DNA of 10,731 nt from CAYLOP01 sp964385305 (lineage in GTDB: Bacteria; Chloroflexota; Anaerolineae; Anaerolineales; E44-bin32), in assembly GCA_964385305.1 (NCBI GenBank), contig CAYLOP010000106.1, forward strand, positions 1-10,731. The letters run 5' to 3'. A program made the position numbers and the translations under genes. The notes under the pieces were generated by a model, which worked only from the letters and a program-made list of their open reading frames with translations, was not told the origin of the DNA and made no database searches. Positions 1 to 7,193 of this stretch are shown piece by piece (position 1 is the stretch's first letter; every line of letters begins with the position of its first letter).

Positions 1-163
1 TGACATCGAGCAATATGAGGTCTGGCTGTTCCACGGAGGCTTTGGATAGGCCTACAGATCCGTTATTGGCGACAGCAATCTCATAGCCTTGCCGCTCGAG
101 CATGAGACCGACGAGTTTTAAGGTATCAATGTCGTCATCGATGATGAGAATTCTCTCGGTCAT
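1..163 (-). CDS. Response regulator receiver domain, N-terminal part (cut by window edge)
   Basis: The first 54 residues of a protein that runs off the left edge. They form a canonical CheY-like receiver start: beta-1 with the acidic cluster D9-D10-D11 (motif LIIDDD), then helix 1, and beta-3 ending PDLILLDV with the predicted phospho-acceptor D53. All acidic pocket residues visible so far are intact, so this should accept phosphate from a histidine kinase. The start is the ATG whose complement lies at 161-163. A GGAG Shine-Dalgarno (complement at 172-175) sits about 7 nt upstream, and a promoter candidate lies further up. The output domain is not visible, so it could be a DNA-binding regulator, a single-domain CheY-like protein, or a receiver fused to an enzyme. 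It is divergent from the large histidine kinase at 634, a plausible but unproven partner. Confidence 0.9.
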   Translation of the reverse strand, partial: MTERILIIDDDIDTLKLVGLMLERQGYEIAVANNGSVGLSKASVEQPDLILLDV

Positions 164-203
164 GGATTTTTCTCCAGGGACATCTCACGCTTCCATTGAG
201 GGC

Positions 204-232
204 AGTCTAGCATAAAGCCATTTATGGAGCAA
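204..232 (-). promoter_or_regulatory. Candidate sigma70-type promoter for the response regulator
   Basis: Read on the minus strand: a -35-like TTGCTC (complement at 227-232), a 17-bp spacer, then TAGACT (204-209) preceded by the extended -10 element TGC (210-212). The predicted transcript would start around position 197 and give a short leader with the GGAG ribosome site. The -10 matches the consensus at 4 of 6 positions, but the exact 17-bp spacing and the TGn extension support it. It has the same TGC extension as the promoters at 592-600 and 3999-4007. This is pattern-based only. Confidence 0.5.
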
Positions 233-571
233 CTAGGGTTGACCTCGGGTTGTTCGTAGCAGGACTCCTGAATGTCAACATGTTTTACGACGAAGGCAAC
301 TTATGCAAATGGTAAGACTGCGATGATAGATAATATCGATATTTACAACCCTAAATTCTGTCTCCAAAACATCCCTAAGAAGAAAGAAACCCCACGTGCG
401 AATAACCAATTTCAAGATAAACGGAAGCTCTTTGCAGATTCTTCCGTTACTTAAGTACTATCTCATTTTCATCTCTCAGGCAATAGGAGAACTCTCCCCC
501 CATCCGCCTACGCTGCCTTGGATAGGTTTCAAGACGTTATGCGAAAGAAGGCTTAGAGGCCGATCATTTGT
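233..571. other. AT-rich intergenic stretch between the divergent regulator and kinase genes
   Basis: I see no convincing gene here. The two small open frames on the plus strand (272-454 and 396-599) lack ribosome sites and recognisable domains, and their compositions look random. The stretch contains a perfect 12-bp palindrome AATATCGATATT (332-343). It also holds an inverted repeat ACGGAAG/CTTCCGT (421-427 with 441-447, 13-nt loop), followed directly by a perfect 10-bp palindrome TACTTAAGTA (448-457). These could be regulator-binding sites for one or both flanking genes or chance structures. No U-tract follows the hairpin, so it is not an intrinsic terminator. Confidence 0.4.
421..447. repeat. 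7-bp inverted repeat in the regulator/kinase intergenic gap
   Basis: The arms ACGGAAG (421-427) and CTTCCGT (441-447) are perfectly complementary around a 13-nt loop, and a 10-bp palindrome (448-457) abuts the right arm. They lie about 125 bp upstream of the kinase promoter candidate. The role is unknown. An operator for a dimeric regulator is possible, and chance occurrence of a 7-bp arm in such a gap cannot be excluded. Confidence 0.3.
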
Positions 572-600
572 TTGGAGGGAAGAATCTGCGGTGCTATAAT
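572..600 (+). promoter_or_regulatory. Candidate extended -10 promoter of the histidine kinase gene
   Basis: A perfect -10 hexamer TATAAT (595-600) carries an extended TGC immediately upstream (592-594), with a weak -35 candidate TTGGAG at 572-577 and a 17-bp spacer. Transcription would begin near 607, leaving a leader of about 27 nt with a GAGG ribosome site (625-628). This position rules against translation starting at the in-frame TTG at 568 on transcripts from this promoter, and so helps set the kinase start at 634. Confidence 0.7.
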
Positions 601-633
601 CCTCACTCGGTATTAAAACCAATTGAGGCAGAC

Positions 634-3600
634 ATGACGGTAGAATTCCTGGGGTTCAACGGCGCGCCAAGTTACGGCTTTACGATCCGTTCCTCCGGCT
701 TCACGTTCCTGATTCTTGACCTGGCGGCACTGTTCGCGCTGGTTTACTTCAATCGGGGGGCATTATTAGCGTCCGCACGCAATATGCGTGAGAGGCAATG
801 GACCTTGTTAGCTCTTCTCTTATTCGCCATACCCTTCGCAAAGGGCATTCTACAATTTCAATTTCCCCTCCCAGGCATACCATTAACACCTGGACCGCTG
901 CTAGAGCCCATGGAGCCTTCGTTCGCCATCTTCGGAGCGCTGCCATGGATGCTTGCCGCAGGACTGTTAGGAGGATGGCAGGCAATTGTCGTTGGATTAA
1001 TTTCGGGGATCGTCTGGGGTGCATGGGAAACCCATCAAGTCTATACACCTTTCCATATGGCACTGCAAGCGGGAGTGTTCGCCTGGCTGGTATGTCGGGA
1101 ATACCGTGAATGGCCAGGAAAGGTACTTCGCAGCCCTTTCGCGAGTGGGATCATGGTTGGTATTTTCTTCGGATTATCCCAAGGTCTTGCGTCTTTCGTC
1201 TACAGCGGAGGCAATTTCTATGATGGATTTGATCAGACATTAACACTCCTTGGTCCCATCTTGCTTGCAGCCGTGTTGGAGACATCTATAGGGGGGCTCC
1301 TCTGTGAGGGGATTCGACGATATCGCTCTGACCTATGGTTTGCGCCTCGGCGATGGGTGATTGGCCCCTATAACCGCTCTTTAGCAGCTCGTCTACTGAG
1401 CGTGTTCGGCCTTCAACTCTTGATTTCTAGCAGCGTACTGCTCTATGGGGATTGGCGTTTGGCGCAAGCATCCGCACGCGAATTGTTCGAGAAGCAGATG
1501 CAGCATACAACCCAACAGGTCGCGGGGAGCGTCCCATTTTTCATCCAGACGGGCAGGACCCTCATCCGTGAAACCGCAGAAGATGTTGGGCAACTCATCG
1601 GTCAGGAAAACCTCACCTCTGAGGAGCTGGGTTTCCTATTCCGGCAAGCCTCTTACTTTGATCGTCTGGCCGTCTACAACGCTCAGGCGGTATTGATCGA
1701 GGTATACCCACCTCAGGAAGAGTTCATCGCTTTGACATCCGTTGAAGTTGAAACCAGCGTCCTGGCGGCTGCTCAGGGGATCCCTGGAGAGATCGTGTTG
1801 GAAAGCAGCTCATCCTCAAAGGCTGCTGAGATGATCTTTCTTTCTTTCACACAGGTCATGATTGAGGAGGAAACAACGTATGTTGTCGTTGGTTGGACGG
1901 ATTTGGGCGCAAACCCATTCTTGTTGCCGGTGGTCACCAGCCTACAACAAATCGATCCAGGTGAGGCGTTTCTAACGGATGATCATGGACGAATCCTGAT
2001 CCAATCCACAAATGCAGAAGTGATCCAAACATTCGACCTGGCCTCGTTCCAGGATGAGAAAGTGCAAGTCGTCACAGCAACAGACGGAACGCGGCAGAGC
2101 GTGTATGCGCAGGCAGTGGAAGGGTATCCCTGGCGTGTCATTGTGACAATGCCACAGCGAGAGGTGCAACAACTGGCGGTGCAGATAGCCGCGCGCTTGA
2201 TGGTGATAATTCTTGTCGTCGGCGTCGTGATGGTTGTGGCAATCTTTGCAAGCAGTCGTCGTTTGACGAGGCCGTTACGGAAGATGGCCGAAGTTGCGCA
2301 ATCCATCGCGCAGGGCAACCTGGAGGAGCCTATCCAAGGCATAGATGAGGACGAGATTGGACGATTCGCGGCGTCTTTTGAACACATGCGACAGGGTCTC
2401 AAGGCGCGATTGGATGAGATGAAATTGCTGCTGAAGGTCAGCCAACATGTAAGCACGAGCTTTGAGCTCACAAAGATTATGCCGCCCATTCTCGAAGGAG
2501 CGCTAGATGTGGCTGGGGCAGATTTAGTGCGGCTGGCGCTGTTAGAACCTGTCTCCGGAGTTGGTAATCTCAGCAGTAGCTTTCAAGCAGGAGATGATCC
2601 TGGGAATTGGTCCACGCTGGATTCGCAACTCTTGGACCTTTGTCAAATTCGGGGCACGTTCGTGCTGGAAAACCCTGCCCGCGCCAGGGCGGTTCTTGAC
2701 TTGAGCGCATTAGCGGAGCCGATCAAAGCCCTGGGAGCCTTGCCGGTGAAGTGTGAGGATAGGTTTGCCGGGATCCTTTGGCTTGGTCACAAACGATCCC
2801 ACATGTTCTTGCCGGATGAGATCGATCTACTCTCCATTCTTGCCGGGCAGTTGGGAATTGCACTTTCGAACGTCCAGCTTTTCCAACGCGCAGAACAAGA
2901 GCGATTACGACTCATGGCGGTTCTGGAAGGAACACCGGATGGTGTTATCGTTGTCGATCGAAGTGGGACCATCTCCCTTATCAATCCGGCGGCGGAAAAC
3001 AAGCTACAGGTGAATGCGCAAGATGTGGTTGGGAAACACGCTGCAGAGGTGATCCCCATCCCGTCGCTTGTCGAGCTCATCTCTGAACCTGATCATGGGG
3101 TGCGTACGACTGAACTTGAACTTGGGAAAGATCAAGTGATGTACGTTTCGGTCTCGGATATTCGAACAGGGGACGCCGAGCCGTCGAGTAAGGTCTGTGT
3201 GCTGTGGGATGTCACGCACTATAAGAAATTAGACAGCTTGAAATCCGAATTTGTTTCAACCGTCAGCCATGACTTGCGCGCACCACTCACACTAATGCGC
3301 GGCTATGCCACGATGCTCACGATGGTTGGAAGCATGAACGATCAACAAAAAGAGTTCGTGGGTAAGATTCTAACCAGCGTCGATCGCATGGGGAGCCTTG
3401 TTGACAACCTGCTAGACTTAGGGCGTATTGAGGCAGGCCTTGGGCTGGGGTTGGAGCGCCTGACCGTGGAAGCAATTATCGACGATGTGATTGGCGCCTA
3501 TCGACCACAGGCAGTGAATAAGCAGATAGAATTGGACGTCGAGATGCTGGGTGAATTGGAACCAATCGAAGCCGATCCGATGCTTCTCCGCCAAGCGATC

Positions 3601-3957
3601 GCGAACCTGGTTGAAAATGCCATCAAGTACACCTCCACAGGTGGACAAGTGACGGTACACGTACAGCAGGAAGCAGGTAAGCAGATCATTCGGGTTACAG
3701 ATACCGGTGTGGGCATAGCGCCAACGGACCAGGCGCGTATCTTTGACAAATTCTTCCGCTCGCAACGACGGGAAATGATGCATGAGAAGGGCTTAGGGCT
3801 CGGATTGGCGATTGTGAAATCCATTGCCGATCAACATGGCGGCAGTGTGGATGTCGAGAGTAAATTGGGAGAAGGAAGCACGTTTACCTTGGTCGTTCCC
3901 ATGCGTGCCACCCGTACAGATGACGACCCCCTTCCAGGCACAGCTCTGAACAATTAA
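634..3957 (+). CDS. Multi-sensor membrane histidine kinase (membrane module - extracytoplasmic sensor - HAMP - GAF - PAS - HisKA - HATPase_c)
   Basis: Predicted 1107-aa sensor kinase that autophosphorylates on histidine and passes phosphate to a response regulator. Residues 1-230 form a polytopic module with about seven hydrophobic segments (roughly 22-39, 56-75, 97-131 as two, 142-156, 169-190, 203-227). A further helix at about 256-273 leads into an extracytoplasmic, dCache-like sensor (about 275-515), closed by a helix at about 516-537. Then come HAMP (about 540-595), GAF (about 597-750), PAS (about 757-865), HisKA with the phosphorylatable H879 in VSHDLRAPL, and HATPase_c. The ATPase has an N-box (N991, N995), G1 DTGVG (1023-1027) and G2 GLGLG (1053-1057), so the catalytic core looks complete. 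The ATG at 634 follows GAGG (625-628) with 5-nt spacing. An upstream TTG at 568 is in frame but lies before the promoter -10. The ligand is not predictable. Possible partner: the divergent regulator at the left edge. Confidence 0.92.
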   Translation: MTVEFLGFNGAPSYGFTIRSSGFTFLILDLAALFALVYFNRGALLASARNMRERQWTLLALLLFAIPFAKGILQFQFPLPGIPLTPGPLLEPMEPSFAIFGALPWMLAAGLLGGWQAIVVGLISGIVWGAWETHQVYTPFHMALQAGVFAWLVCREYREWPGKVLRSPFASGIMVGIFFGLSQGLASFVYSGGNFYDGFDQTLTLLGPILLAAVLETSIGGLLCEGIRRYRSDLWFAPRRWVIGPYNRSLAARLLSVFGLQLLISSSVLLYGDWRLAQASARELFEKQMQHTTQQVAGSVPFFIQTGRTLIRETAEDVGQLIGQENLTSEELGFLFRQASYFDRLAVYNAQAVLIEVYPPQEEFIALTSVEVETSVLAAAQGIPGEIVLESSSSSKAAEMIFLSFTQVMIEEETTYVVVGWTDLGANPFLLPVVTSLQQIDPGEAFLTDDHGRILIQSTNAEVIQTFDLASFQDEKVQVVTATDGTRQSVYAQAVEGYPWRVIVTMPQREVQQLAVQIAARLMVIILVVGVVMVVAIFASSRRLTRPLRKMAEVAQSIAQGNLEEPIQGIDEDEIGRFAASFEHMRQGLKARLDEMKLLLKVSQHVSTSFELTKIMPPILEGALDVAGADLVRLALLEPVSGVGNLSSSFQAGDDPGNWSTLDSQLLDLCQIRGTFVLENPARARAVLDLSALAEPIKALGALPVKCEDRFAGILWLGHKRSHMFLPDEIDLLSILAGQLGIALSNVQLFQRAEQERLRLMAVLEGTPDGVIVVDRSGTISLINPAAENKLQVNAQDVVGKHAAEVIPIPSLVELISEPDHGVRTTELELGKDQVMYVSVSDIRTGDAEPSSKVCVLWDVTHYKKLDSLKSEFVSTVSHDLRAPLTLMRGYATMLTMVGSMNDQQKEFVGKILTSVDRMGSLVDNLLDLGRIEAGLGLGLERLTVEAIIDDVIGAYRPQAVNKQIELDVEMLGELEPIEADPMLLRQAIANLVENAIKYTSTGGQVTVHVQQEAGKQIIRVTDTGVGIAPTDQARIFDKFFRSQRREMMHEKGLGLGLAIVKSIADQHGGSVDVESKLGEGSTFTLVVPMRATRTDDDPLPGTALNN

Positions 3958-3983
3958 CCCTGAGCTATAGACATCTTATGCAG

Positions 3984-4012
3984 GCCGCATCGTTTCTGTG
4001 CTATAATGCGGC
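3984..4012. repeat. 7-bp inverted repeat overlapping the valS leader promoter
   Basis: GCCGCAT (3984-3990) is perfectly complementary to ATGCGGC (4006-4012), with 15 nt between. The right arm shares its first two bases with the end of the -10 hexamer (4002-4007), so the repeat straddles the core promoter. It could be an operator or a weak hairpin behind the kinase gene, since it starts 27 nt after the kinase stop. No U-tract follows, so a role as terminator is unlikely. Confidence 0.35.
3999..4007 (+). promoter_or_regulatory. Extended -10 promoter of the valS T-box transcript
   Basis: TG-C-TATAAT: a perfect -10 hexamer at 4002-4007 with the extended TGn element at 3999-4001. No good -35 is present at 16-18 bp, which is tolerated for extended -10 promoters. 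Transcription is predicted to start around 4013-4015, just before the base of T-box Stem I, which supports the call. The nine bases match those of the kinase promoter at 592-600 exactly. Confidence 0.75.
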
Positions 4013-4013
4013 A

Positions 4014-4303
4014 ACAGTTGAATATGTTCATCCTCGCCGGGAGGAGTAGACGGTAGCGCACTGGCAGAGAAGGAGTGGCCATTGGCTGAGAGCCCCCGCA
4101 GCAGCAACCGTTGAAGGTCGCCTGGTTGGAACGCCGAAGAAAGTTGCCCCATCCGTGGGTGAGGAGTAGAACGGCGCGGGTGAGCCCGTTACAGCGAAGC
4201 CCTGATGTTGGTCGGGGGAGAGTGCGTGCGGCAAGGATGCCGTGCGAAGTGAGGTGGTACCACGGAGGCCAGCCCTTCGTCCTCTAAGACGAAGGCTTTT
4301 TTT
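4014..4303 (+). promoter_or_regulatory. T-box riboswitch, tRNA-Val responsive (GUC specifier), controlling valS
   Basis: Transcriptional T-box leader whose parts can be traced by eye. The base of Stem I pairs GTTC (4026-4029) with GAAC (4129-4132). The specifier loop has the loop-E strands AGTA (4045-4048) and GAA (4113-4115), closed above by ACGGT/ACCGT (4050-4054 with 4107-4111). After GAA plus one base comes GTC (4117-4119), a valine codon, at the canonical offset. Stem II repeats the S-turn with AGTA (4165-4168) and GAA (4196-4198), below a CGGG/CCCG and AACGG/CCGTT overlap typical of the IIA/B pseudoknot. Stem III is an 8-bp helix (4225-4232 with 4239-4246). The T-box sequence AGGTGGTACCACGG (4252-4265) gives the antiterminator: GAGG (4251-4254) with CCTC (4281-4284), a UGGUACC bulge, and ACG/CGT (4262-4264 with 4278-4280). 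The UGGU matches an ACCA tRNA end (discriminator A, as in tRNA-Val). Uncharged tRNA should favour readthrough. Confidence 0.95.
4272..4303 (+). terminator. Intrinsic terminator of the valS T-box leader
   Basis: CCTTCGTC (4274-4281) pairs with GACGAAGG (4288-4295) around a 6-nt loop and is followed by seven T (4297-4303). Its left arm contains the bases that close the antiterminator (4278-4281), so the two folds exclude each other. It is the off-state element of the riboswitch. Confidence 0.93.
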
Positions 4304-4314
4304 GTTAATCGATA

Positions 4315-4330
4315 CCATCCGGAAGGATGG
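4315..4330 (+). other. 6-bp GGAA-loop hairpin in the valS 5' UTR
   Basis: CCATCC (4315-4320) and GGATGG (4325-4330) form a perfect 6-bp stem closed by a GGAA (GNRA-type) tetraloop. It lies 12 nt after the leader terminator and 33 nt before the valS ribosome site. There is no T-run, so it does not look like a second terminator. It could protect the 5' end of the mRNA after processing or be incidental. Confidence 0.4.
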
Positions 4331-4376
4331 TTTGAACAGGATGGCTGCGAAGCAGGTTATTTGAGGAGAAGATTCG

Positions 4377-7061
4377 ATGGATGAATACGCCCTTCCAAAA
4401 GCATACGATTTCAAGGCTGTAGAAGAGCGCCTCTACCAGATGTGGGAGGAGAAGGGGCATTTCCGCCCCAAGGTTGATACCGGACAGAAGCCCTTTGTGA
4501 TCTCCATTCCGCCACCGAATGTCACAGGTGAACTTCACCTGGGGCATGCCATGTTCGTCGGAATGGAAGATCTGATGATTCGTTATAGCCGGATGAAAGG
4601 CGTCCCAACGTTGTGGGTGCCCGGCTCCGACCACGCTGGAATCGCTACCCAATTGCAGGTCGAAAAGCAACTCATGGAGAATGAGGGTGTCACCCGTGAA
4701 GAAATCGGGCGTGAAGCCTTTGTCGAGAGGGCCTGGGCGTGGAAAAAGAAATACGGCGGGATCATAACGCAGCAATTGCGGCGCCTCGGTGCCTCCTGTG
4801 ATTGGGAGCGGGAGCGTTTCACGCTTGATAACGGTCTTTCACAAGCCGTGCGTGAGGCTTTTGTCCGACTGTATGAGAAGGGGTTGATCTATCGCGGCAC
4901 CTATCTGATCAACTGGTCACCCGGTCTTCGTACGGCAGTGAGCGATCTGGAAGTGGAGTATCACGAAGAGCAGGGGATTCTTTACTACTTCAAGTACCCC
5001 GTCGAAGGCTCTGAGGAATTCATCCCGGTTGCGACCACTCGCCCAGAGACCATCTTGGGCGATACCGCCGTCGCCATACACCCGGAGGATGAGCGCTTCC
5101 TGCACTTAGTGGGAAAGAATTGCATGGTTCCCATGCTCGATAGACCCATTCCTGTGATCACCGATCGTTATGTGGATCGAGAATTCGGCACGGGCGCACT
5201 GAAGATCACGCCTGGTCATGATCCTGCGGATTACGAGATTGGGCAGCGTCACGATTTGCGGGTTATCAATGTTCTCAACACCGATGCCACGATGAACGAA
5301 CATGCAGGTCCTTATGTTGGTATGGATCGTTTTACATGCCGGGAACAATTATGGGCGGATATGCAGGCTGCAGGTCTTGTCTTGAAGACGGAGCCCTATC
5401 TGATGCAGATTCCCCGCGCACAGCGTGGCGGCGAAATCATCGAACCGATGGTGTCGACACAATGGTTCGTACGGATGGAACCCCTGGCAGAGCCCGCATT
5501 GGAGGCGGTTCGCAGTGGCCAGATCCAAATCGTTCCAGAGCGTTTTTGCAAGGTGTACTACAACTGGCTTGAAAACATTCGCGATTGGTGCATCTCGCGT
5601 CAACTCTGGTGGGGCCATCGCATTCCGGCCTGGCATTGTAGGACATGTGGGGACATCACGGTCGCGCGCGAGGATCCAGACCGCTGTGCAAAGTGCGGAT
5701 CGCATGAGATCGAACAAGACCCCGATGTGTTGGATACCTGGTTCTCTTCGGGATTGTGGCCGTTCTCAACCTTGGGTTGGCCCGAGGAGACGGATGACTA
5801 TCGCTATTTCTATCCCACCACCATGATGGAGACCGCTTACGACATCATCTTCTTTTGGGTAGCTCGCATGATCATGATGGGTCTAGAGTTTACAGGGAAT
5901 GTACCATTTACAACTGTATACTTGCATGGTCTCGTCAGGGATGAACATGGCCGCAAGATGAGCAAGACGTTGGGGAACGTGATTGACCCCTTGGAAGTGA
6001 TGGATGAATTTGGTACAGATGCACTGCGATTCACCTTGCTGACGGGATCGACGCCCGGCAATGATATGAACCTTAGCTTGCAGCGCGTGGAGGCCAACCG
6101 CAATTTTGCCAATAAACTTTGGAACGCTGGCCGGCTCGTGCTCATGGCCCTCAAACAAGCACCCGAGGAAGCACACGAGTCCATCGAGCCCACAACGGTC
6201 GATCGGTGGATCCTAGTGCACCTGAATTCCTTGCTTGTAGATGTCGATCGTCTCTTTAATTCCCATCAATATGGGGAGGGTGGGCGTCAGGTTTACGAGT
6301 TCTTCTGGGGTGAGTTCGCCGACTGGTATCTTGAGATCGCCAAGCTTCAATTGAAGGAAAGTAAAGCGCGTGCGTGGTTGACCGCCAAGACCATGGTATC
6401 CGTATTCGACACCTGTTTACGCCTACTCCATCCATTCACGCCTTTTATCACAGAGGAACTTTGGAGCCGATTGAAGGCGGCTTGCCAAATGCATCCGGCT
6501 GGATTTGAGCCTGAAGGAGGATGGGAGGACGCGTTGATCGTCGCACGATGGCCAGAACCTGCTGCGATGGAGGAAGGAGATTCGCAGACTGTGATGCAAT
6601 TCGAGTGCCTGATGGAGCTTGTACGGGCTATTCGGAATATCCGTTCCGAAAGGGGTGTGGAGGCGCGTCGCCGAATCCCGGCCATCATCAGTGCAGGCGA
6701 CATGGTGGACTTTCTCGCGGCGCAAAAACAAGCTATCGCCACCCTAGCACATCTTGATGACGAGCAGTTGGAGATCCACGCTTCGCTCGAATCCCCACCA
6801 GCGGATGCGATTCCCCTCGTCGTGGGAACGATAGGGGTATATCTTCCCTTGAAGGGCTTGCTTGATTTGGACGCGGAGCGAGATCGCTTGACAAAGGAGT
6901 TGGCCGCGGTTCAATCCCAAATCGAGCGTGTGGAACAATTGTTGTCTGGTCCGTTCTCCGAGCGTGCTCCTCAGCCGGTTGTAAAGAAAGAACGTGATAA
7001 TTTACATGCGCTACAGGAATCGAGGGATAAGCTTGCTGCGCAACTTGATGCACTGGTTTGA
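4377..7061 (+). CDS. valS: Valyl-tRNA synthetase (ValRS)
   Basis: Complete 894-aa class I aminoacyl-tRNA synthetase that charges tRNA-Val with valine in the cytoplasm and hydrolyses mischarged Thr-tRNA. The HIGH-type signature is HLGH (54-57, within PPNVTGELHLGH). The CP1 editing domain starts around the ATTRPET motif (219-225) and includes GHDPAD. A zinc-knuckle-like insertion has C421, C424, C437 and C440. The family signature DVLDTWFSSGLWP follows, and KMSKT (527-531) completes the active site. The anticodon-binding helical domain spans about 608-760, and the C-terminal coiled-coil arm characteristic of ValRS about 829-894, distinguishing it from IleRS and LeuRS. The length is normal for the family. 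The ATG start follows AGGAG (4364-4368) at 8-nt spacing. Expression is governed by the T-box leader directly upstream, whose specifier is a Val codon and so agrees independently with the identity. Confidence 0.98.
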   Translation: MDEYALPKAYDFKAVEERLYQMWEEKGHFRPKVDTGQKPFVISIPPPNVTGELHLGHAMFVGMEDLMIRYSRMKGVPTLWVPGSDHAGIATQLQVEKQLMENEGVTREEIGREAFVERAWAWKKKYGGIITQQLRRLGASCDWERERFTLDNGLSQAVREAFVRLYEKGLIYRGTYLINWSPGLRTAVSDLEVEYHEEQGILYYFKYPVEGSEEFIPVATTRPETILGDTAVAIHPEDERFLHLVGKNCMVPMLDRPIPVITDRYVDREFGTGALKITPGHDPADYEIGQRHDLRVINVLNTDATMNEHAGPYVGMDRFTCREQLWADMQAAGLVLKTEPYLMQIPRAQRGGEIIEPMVSTQWFVRMEPLAEPALEAVRSGQIQIVPERFCKVYYNWLENIRDWCISRQLWWGHRIPAWHCRTCGDITVAREDPDRCAKCGSHEIEQDPDVLDTWFSSGLWPFSTLGWPEETDDYRYFYPTTMMETAYDIIFFWVARMIMMGLEFTGNVPFTTVYLHGLVRDEHGRKMSKTLGNVIDPLEVMDEFGTDALRFTLLTGSTPGNDMNLSLQRVEANRNFANKLWNAGRLVLMALKQAPEEAHESIEPTTVDRWILVHLNSLLVDVDRLFNSHQYGEGGRQVYEFFWGEFADWYLEIAKLQLKESKARAWLTAKTMVSVFDTCLRLLHPFTPFITEELWSRLKAACQMHPAGFEPEGGWEDALIVARWPEPAAMEEGDSQTVMQFECLMELVRAIRNIRSERGVEARRRIPAIISAGDMVDFLAAQKQAIATLAHLDDEQLEIHASLESPPADAIPLVVGTIGVYLPLKGLLDLDAERDRLTKELAAVQSQIERVEQLLSGPFSERAPQPVVKKERDNLHALQESRDKLAAQLDALV

Positions 7062-7109
7062 TACGCTCTTCGTGGGAGGGGCGAAACCAGAAAGAATGAG
7101 ATCATCGGG

Positions 7110-7144
7110 CATCTCCGGGGAAACGCACCGCCTCCTCGGAGATG
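7110..7144. other. Long stem-loop between valS and the CPBP protease gene
   Basis: CATCTCCGGGGA (7110-7121) pairs with TCCTCGGAGATG (7133-7144): 12 bp including one G-U pair and an 11-nt loop. It begins 48 nt after the valS stop. No T-run follows on the plus strand (the next bases are GAATTCCATAG), nor is there one on the other strand. It may stabilise the valS mRNA 3' end or act as a factor-assisted terminator. Confidence 0.5.
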
Positions 7145-7193
7145 GAATTCCATAGAATCTTACTCGACCCAGCTATAGCGCCTGAAGAGAACC

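Noticed and set aside
324..338. Similarity of GATAGATA-ATATCG (324-337) to GATAGATATCG (9697-9707) as a shared regulator site
   Set aside because: The match is short, AT-rich and gapped; two occurrences in 10 kb do not establish a shared site.
272..599. Two short plus-strand open frames (60 and 67 codons) in the kinase upstream gap
   Set aside because: No ribosome sites, no recognisable domains, random-looking composition, and they overlap each other and the kinase promoter.
568..633. In-frame upstream TTG start for the histidine kinase (22 extra residues)
   Set aside because: The TTG lies upstream of a perfect extended -10 (592-600), has no ribosome site, and adds residues unlike a membrane N-terminus. 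The ATG at 634 has GAGG at proper spacing.
749..6742. Many antisense or out-of-frame open frames of 60-170 codons inside the kinase and valS genes
   Set aside because: They shadow well-supported coding sequences and carry no domain signatures or ribosome sites of note.
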